Below the pieces are notes generated by a model. The model ran no database searches. It saw only the letters and a program-made list of their open reading frames with translations, and was not told where the DNA came from. A program made the translations under genes and the position numbers. A DNA stretch of 64,000 nt from UBA11524 sp964464815 (GTDB lineage: Bacteria > Bacillota > Clostridia > Christensenellales > Aristaeellaceae), in NCBI GenBank assembly GCA_964464815.1, contig CAYXHF010000002.1, positions 62,001 through 126,000 on the forward strand, read 5' to 3'. Shown here piece after piece: positions 61,471 to 64,000 of this stretch (positions are counted from its first letter, which is position 1; every line of letters starts with the position of its first letter).

Positions 61471-62456
61471 AGCACGAAGCACAGAATAACGATTGGCTTG
61501 AGCAGCAGCTCCGCAACCTGCCGGAAACGGCTTCTGAGGCAATGGGTGGCTTAACAGCCGGGACTGAGCTGAATCAACGTATCCAAATGGCCGTGCGCGA
61601 AGCACGCGCACCCAAGCAGTCAGCATCTGCCCTTTTCCTGCGCCGTTTTGCACCGGCCGCCGCGCTTTGTACCGCCGCCGTGGCGCTGTTCGTGGGCCTT
61701 TCTCCCCTGCTGACGAATCAGCAGCCAAGCGCCACGCCCCTGATTCAGACAAGCACGCTGGGCAATCCTGACACACCCGATGCCACCGAGCCGGTGTTAC
61801 GTGCCGATTTGAACGAGGATGACGTGACCGTCAGCAGCCGGAAGGCCGCACCCTCCTACCGTAGCATCTGGTCAAAGTCCTCCGGTGGCAGCTTCCCGCT
61901 GATTGGCGTAAATGGCAGCTACTACCGCATGCTGACCTCGCCGCGCGATGTGTCCTCCTCTCTGCTGGGCAATAGCGTGGGCGCGGTTGCGGAGTACACC
62001 ACCGAGCCGTCGCTCTCCGGGACGGATGTCATTTTGTCCAACACGGCGCTGTCCGGCACGACGGTGTATGAAATCAGCGGCATGGGTGGCACGCTTGTTG
62101 CCGCCGAGGTGGATGGCAAGACGCGCCTGTTCCAGCGTGTCAGTTTCAACGGCCATGCCCTGCTGGGTGCGGAAACGCTTGCCGACACTCTGCAAATCAG
62201 CGGCCATGTCACCGCCATTGAGCTGAGTGACGTGGGCATCGTCACCGATGCCGACGCCTGCGCTGATTTGATTTCCATCCTGATGAGCAACGCGACCTAT
62301 GAAAGCAGTGGCTCCATCAGCGCCAAGCAGTCCCTGATCATCGACCTGGACAACGGTCTTGTCGTCCAGATGAACGTCAAGAGTGACAAGCTGGCCGCCT
62401 GCGGCACGTGGTCCTGTCCGGAATTCTTCGAGGCGTTTGAAGCCTACTGTGACTAA
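61467..62456 (+). CDS. probable membrane-bound anti-sigma factor
   Basis: 329 residues, GTG start in a four-base overlap with the sigma factor gene. A cytoplasmic N-terminus of about 50 residues (with LNQRIQMAVREAR), one membrane helix (about 58-78, FAPAAALCTAAVALFVG), a Thr/Pro-rich linker and an outer domain of about 220 residues rich in Gly, Ser, Val and Thr. The zinc-type HxxxCxxC anti-sigma motif is absent. Position and topology fit a sensor that holds the sigma factor at the membrane, in the manner of the non-zinc RsgI- or DUF4367-type proteins. The outer domain is not recognisable. Confidence 0.75.
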   Translation: MKHEAQNNDWLEQQLRNLPETASEAMGGLTAGTELNQRIQMAVREARAPKQSASALFLRRFAPAAALCTAAVALFVGLSPLLTNQQPSATPLIQTSTLGNPDTPDATEPVLRADLNEDDVTVSSRKAAPSYRSIWSKSSGGSFPLIGVNGSYYRMLTSPRDVSSSLLGNSVGAVAEYTTEPSLSGTDVILSNTALSGTTVYEISGMGGTLVAAEVDGKTRLFQRVSFNGHALLGAETLADTLQISGHVTAIELSDVGIVTDADACADLISILMSNATYESSGSISAKQSLIIDLDNGLVVQMNVKSDKLAACGTWSCPEFFEAFEAYCD

Positions 62457-62537
62457 GGAAGCTCTGAATAAATGAGGTGGAACGATAGCGAGCGGAATTT
62501 CAGCCGCTAGCGTGCTGCCGAATGATTCAGAGATTCC
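62457..62537. mobile_element. 81-bp IS5-like MITE
   Basis: Ends GGAAGCTCTGAAT and, inverted, GGAATCTCTGAAT match at 12 of 13 positions. The flanks are CTAA on both sides, a 4-bp target duplication of the YTAR type used by the IS5 group. The left end GGAAGCTCTGAATAA resembles the ends of IS5 (as I recall them, GGAAGGTGCGAATAA). An inner AGCGG/CCGCT stem is present. There is no coding capacity. The left CTAA contains the TAA stop of the anti-sigma gene. Confidence 0.78.
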
Positions 62538-62549
62538 CTAATCCTTCTT

Positions 62550-62588
62550 ATGCCAGAACGAAGCCTATGCGTTCTGGCATTTCTTTTC
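62550..62588 (+). terminator. rho-independent terminator of the sigma/anti-sigma operon
   Basis: ATGCCAGAACG and CGTTCTGGCAT form a perfect 11-bp stem followed by TTCTTTT. The MITE lies between it and the operon's last stop codon. Confidence 0.85.
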
Positions 62589-62602
62589 AAGGAGACATTT
62601 GC

Positions 62603-63157
62603 ATGACGAACAAAAGCCTTTTGAACACCATTTGCGCTGCCGAGGGCATTTCCCTCCAGCGCCTGCTGGATATGGAAGCTCGTCTGGGCTGTGTTTTCTG
62701 CCCTGACGGTGAATTTGCCGAAATGAGCCAGCCGCTTTCTTCCTATCAGGAGAAGACCACACCCATCCCGCACGTGCGCTATGACTTCTATCACGGCGAC
62801 ATGGCGATTTTGCAGCAGATGGTTGCCTCCGTTGACGAGGAGTGGTGCCAGTACTTCACGCCGCACACACCCGTTTTCTGCGCCTATTGGGACGACACGC
62901 CCGTTTCCTTCTGCATCGTGGATGAAGACGCGGATTGCGTGATTTCCCAGCCCGGCGTGAAAATCGGCAGCATCGGCTGTGTCGGCACCGTTCCCGCCTA
63001 TCGCGGCCACGGCATCGCCCTGCGCATGGTTGACCTGGCAACGGTGCTGCTCCATCAAGGCGGCTGCGACAAGGGCTACATCTCCTACACACACATCGAC
63101 CACTGGTATCAAAAGCTGGGGTATCGCACCTTTGCGCGCTTCTCCTTCCCCGAATAA
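62603..63157 (+). CDS. GNAT family acetyltransferase
   Basis: 184 residues. The C-terminal half has the acetyl-CoA pattern VGTVPAYRGHGIALRMVDLA (about 133-152, the Q/RxxGxG/A loop as RGHGIA) and the end WYQKLGYRTFARF typical of GNATs. The N-terminal half (to about residue 80) is not recognisable. The substrate is unknown. The ATG at 62603 follows AAGGAG. No promoter is obvious; it could be read from the sigma operon through an imperfect terminator. Confidence 0.85.
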   Translation: MTNKSLLNTICAAEGISLQRLLDMEARLGCVFCPDGEFAEMSQPLSSYQEKTTPIPHVRYDFYHGDMAILQQMVASVDEEWCQYFTPHTPVFCAYWDDTPVSFCIVDEDADCVISQPGVKIGSIGCVGTVPAYRGHGIALRMVDLATVLLHQGGCDKGYISYTHIDHWYQKLGYRTFARFSFPE

Positions 63158-63163
63158 CGAAAC

Positions 63164-63199
63164 AACGTCCTGCCGGAAATTGCTCCGACAGGACGTTTT
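63164..63199. terminator. bidirectional terminator
   Basis: AACGTCCTGCCGGA and TCCGACAGGACGTT pair over 14 positions with one mismatch, with TTTTG on the plus side. It sits between the convergent acetyltransferase (plus) and MATE transporter (minus) genes. Confidence 0.85.
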
Positions 63200-63200
63200 G

Positions 63201-64000
63201 TTATGCCACTGTTTTGGGTAGCTCATCCACCTTCGGCAGCCGCAGCGCCCAGACAAGATACAGCCCAACCGACATGATAATACCGACCAGCCAGCCAATG
63301 GGCCAGGAGTACCACACGCCATTGATGCCGTAAATGGGTGACAGTGCGAAGGACAGCACCACGCGCAGGAACAGGTCAGACAGCGTTGCAATCATGAATT
63401 GCAGCATGCGCGCCGCACCACGCTGCACGCCGTCCACCGTCAATTTCAGCGTCAGGAAGACGTAGAAGGGCGTCACGATGTGCAGGAAGTCCACGCCAAC
63501 CTGCACAGCCGCCTCGTTGCCATCGTTGATGAAGGCCAGCACCAGCGGCCGGGCAAAGATGTTCAGCACCAGCGCGAAGCACGCGCCCATCACCATGCCA
63601 ATCACAATGCCACTGCGGCAGCCCTGACGAATGCGGGTGTGCTTGCCCGCACCAAGGTTCTGGCTGGTATAGTTGCTGATGCCATTACCCAACGCCGTCA
63701 CCGACGTAACGAACATGTTGTTCAGCTTGATGGCCGCCGTGTAGCCCGCCATGCAGGCCGTCCCAAAGCCATTGATGACATACTGCACCAGAATGTTACC
63801 CACACTGATGAAGCTCTGCTGAATGGCGCTGGGAATGGCAATCACCAGCATCTTTTTCAGCAGCTGGACGGAGAAGAGCGGACAGTTCTTTTCATTGGCC
63901 GCCCGATGCACCTTGCCCAGCACCGCCACCACAGCCACAGTACCGCTGATGGACTGGCACAGGAAGGTCGCCCAGGCCACACCCGGCACACCCATGTGGA
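63201..64000 (-). CDS. MATE family efflux transporter, C-terminal part
   Basis: The visible 266 codons encode the second half of a MATE transporter; the 5' part lies beyond the right edge. About seven membrane helices are present. Recognisable elements are AIPSAIQQSFISVGNILVQ, the repeat-2 equivalent of the family's conserved helix 7, then GNGISNYTSQNLGAGKHTR with the QNLGAG motif, and GVQRGAAR. MATE proteins export cationic drugs or metabolites using Na+ or H+ gradients; the substrate is unknown. It ends VDELPKTVA just before a shared terminator. Confidence 0.92.
   Translation of the reverse strand, partial: HMGVPGVAWATFLCQSISGTVAVVAVLGKVHRAANEKNCPLFSVQLLKKMLVIAIPSAIQQSFISVGNILVQYVINGFGTACMAGYTAAIKLNNMFVTSVTALGNGISNYTSQNLGAGKHTRIRQGCRSGIVIGMVMGACFALVLNIFARPLVLAFINDGNEAAVQVGVDFLHIVTPFYVFLTLKLTVDGVQRGAARMLQFMIATLSDLFLRVVLSFALSPIYGINGVWYSWPIGWLVGIIMSVGLYLVWALRLPKVDELPKTVA

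Noticed and set aside
60808..61776. 322-codon minus-strand frame opposite the sigma factor gene
   Set aside because: Shadow of the plus-strand sigma and anti-sigma genes, which have clear domains and overlapping starts.

Overview
The window looks like a chromosomal segment of a spore-forming, anaerobic, Gram-positive member of the Clostridia, probably a gut lineage. The lines of evidence are: MurE carries the meso-diaminopimelate motif DNPR; LPXTG-type sorting signals occur together with sortases; lonB, a forespore protease gene in Bacillus, is present; pflB and pflA support fermentation; and promoters match the sigma-A consensus. The DNA is GC-rich for a Clostridium. I see no rRNA or tRNA genes, no CRISPR array, no phage and no intact transposase gene.

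Layout. 1-2289 (minus): tex (partial), a peptide deformylase, a left-handed beta-helix nucleotidyltransferase-like protein and a VanZ-like protein. 2390-18836 (minus): a pilus/adhesin operon running from one strong promoter (18809-18836) to one terminator (2390-2437). It encodes a coiled-coil protein, a dedicated signal peptidase I, a 3538-residue Cna_B adhesin with an unusual His/Cys repeat region, a major LPETG pilin, a class C sortase, a minor IPETG pilin and a second sortase on a Thr/Pro stalk. 19121-23325 (minus): a 1358-residue MucBP/SH3b membrane protein with a long cytoplasmic tail and its own promoter. 23426-30313: small metabolic and envelope genes on both strands (Nudix hydrolase, acetyltransferase, flavin reductase, AEC transporter, phosphoesterase, DUF421/DUF4363 pair, a secreted protein of unknown function).

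30325-45062 (minus): a reduced division and cell wall (dcw) cluster, read mraZ, ftsL-like, PASTA-PBP, murE, mraY, murD, ftsW, murA, ftsQ, ftsA, ftsZ. rsmH, murF, murG, murB and murC are absent from their usual places. Two 222-bp foldback repeats flank ftsW, and each overlaps the stop codon of a gene (ftsW, murD). 45271-47787: a phosphoesterase, a zinc-ribbon protein, a secreted CAP protein and an unknown gene. 47890-59977: the protein quality-control block ysxC, lon, lonB and clpX, clpP, tig (all minus), split by a plus-strand pflB-pflA pair. 60137-60719: a 186-bp tandem repeat array. 60753-62588: an ECF sigma factor with its likely membrane anti-sigma factor, followed by an IS5-like MITE and a terminator. 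62603-64000: a second acetyltransferase and the end of a MATE transporter.

The most unusual material is the adhesin operon, with its 13-copy His/Cys repeat and palindromic leader, and the two kinds of small non-autonomous repeat that sit exactly on stop codons. Function statements rest on motif reading only; no database search was run.
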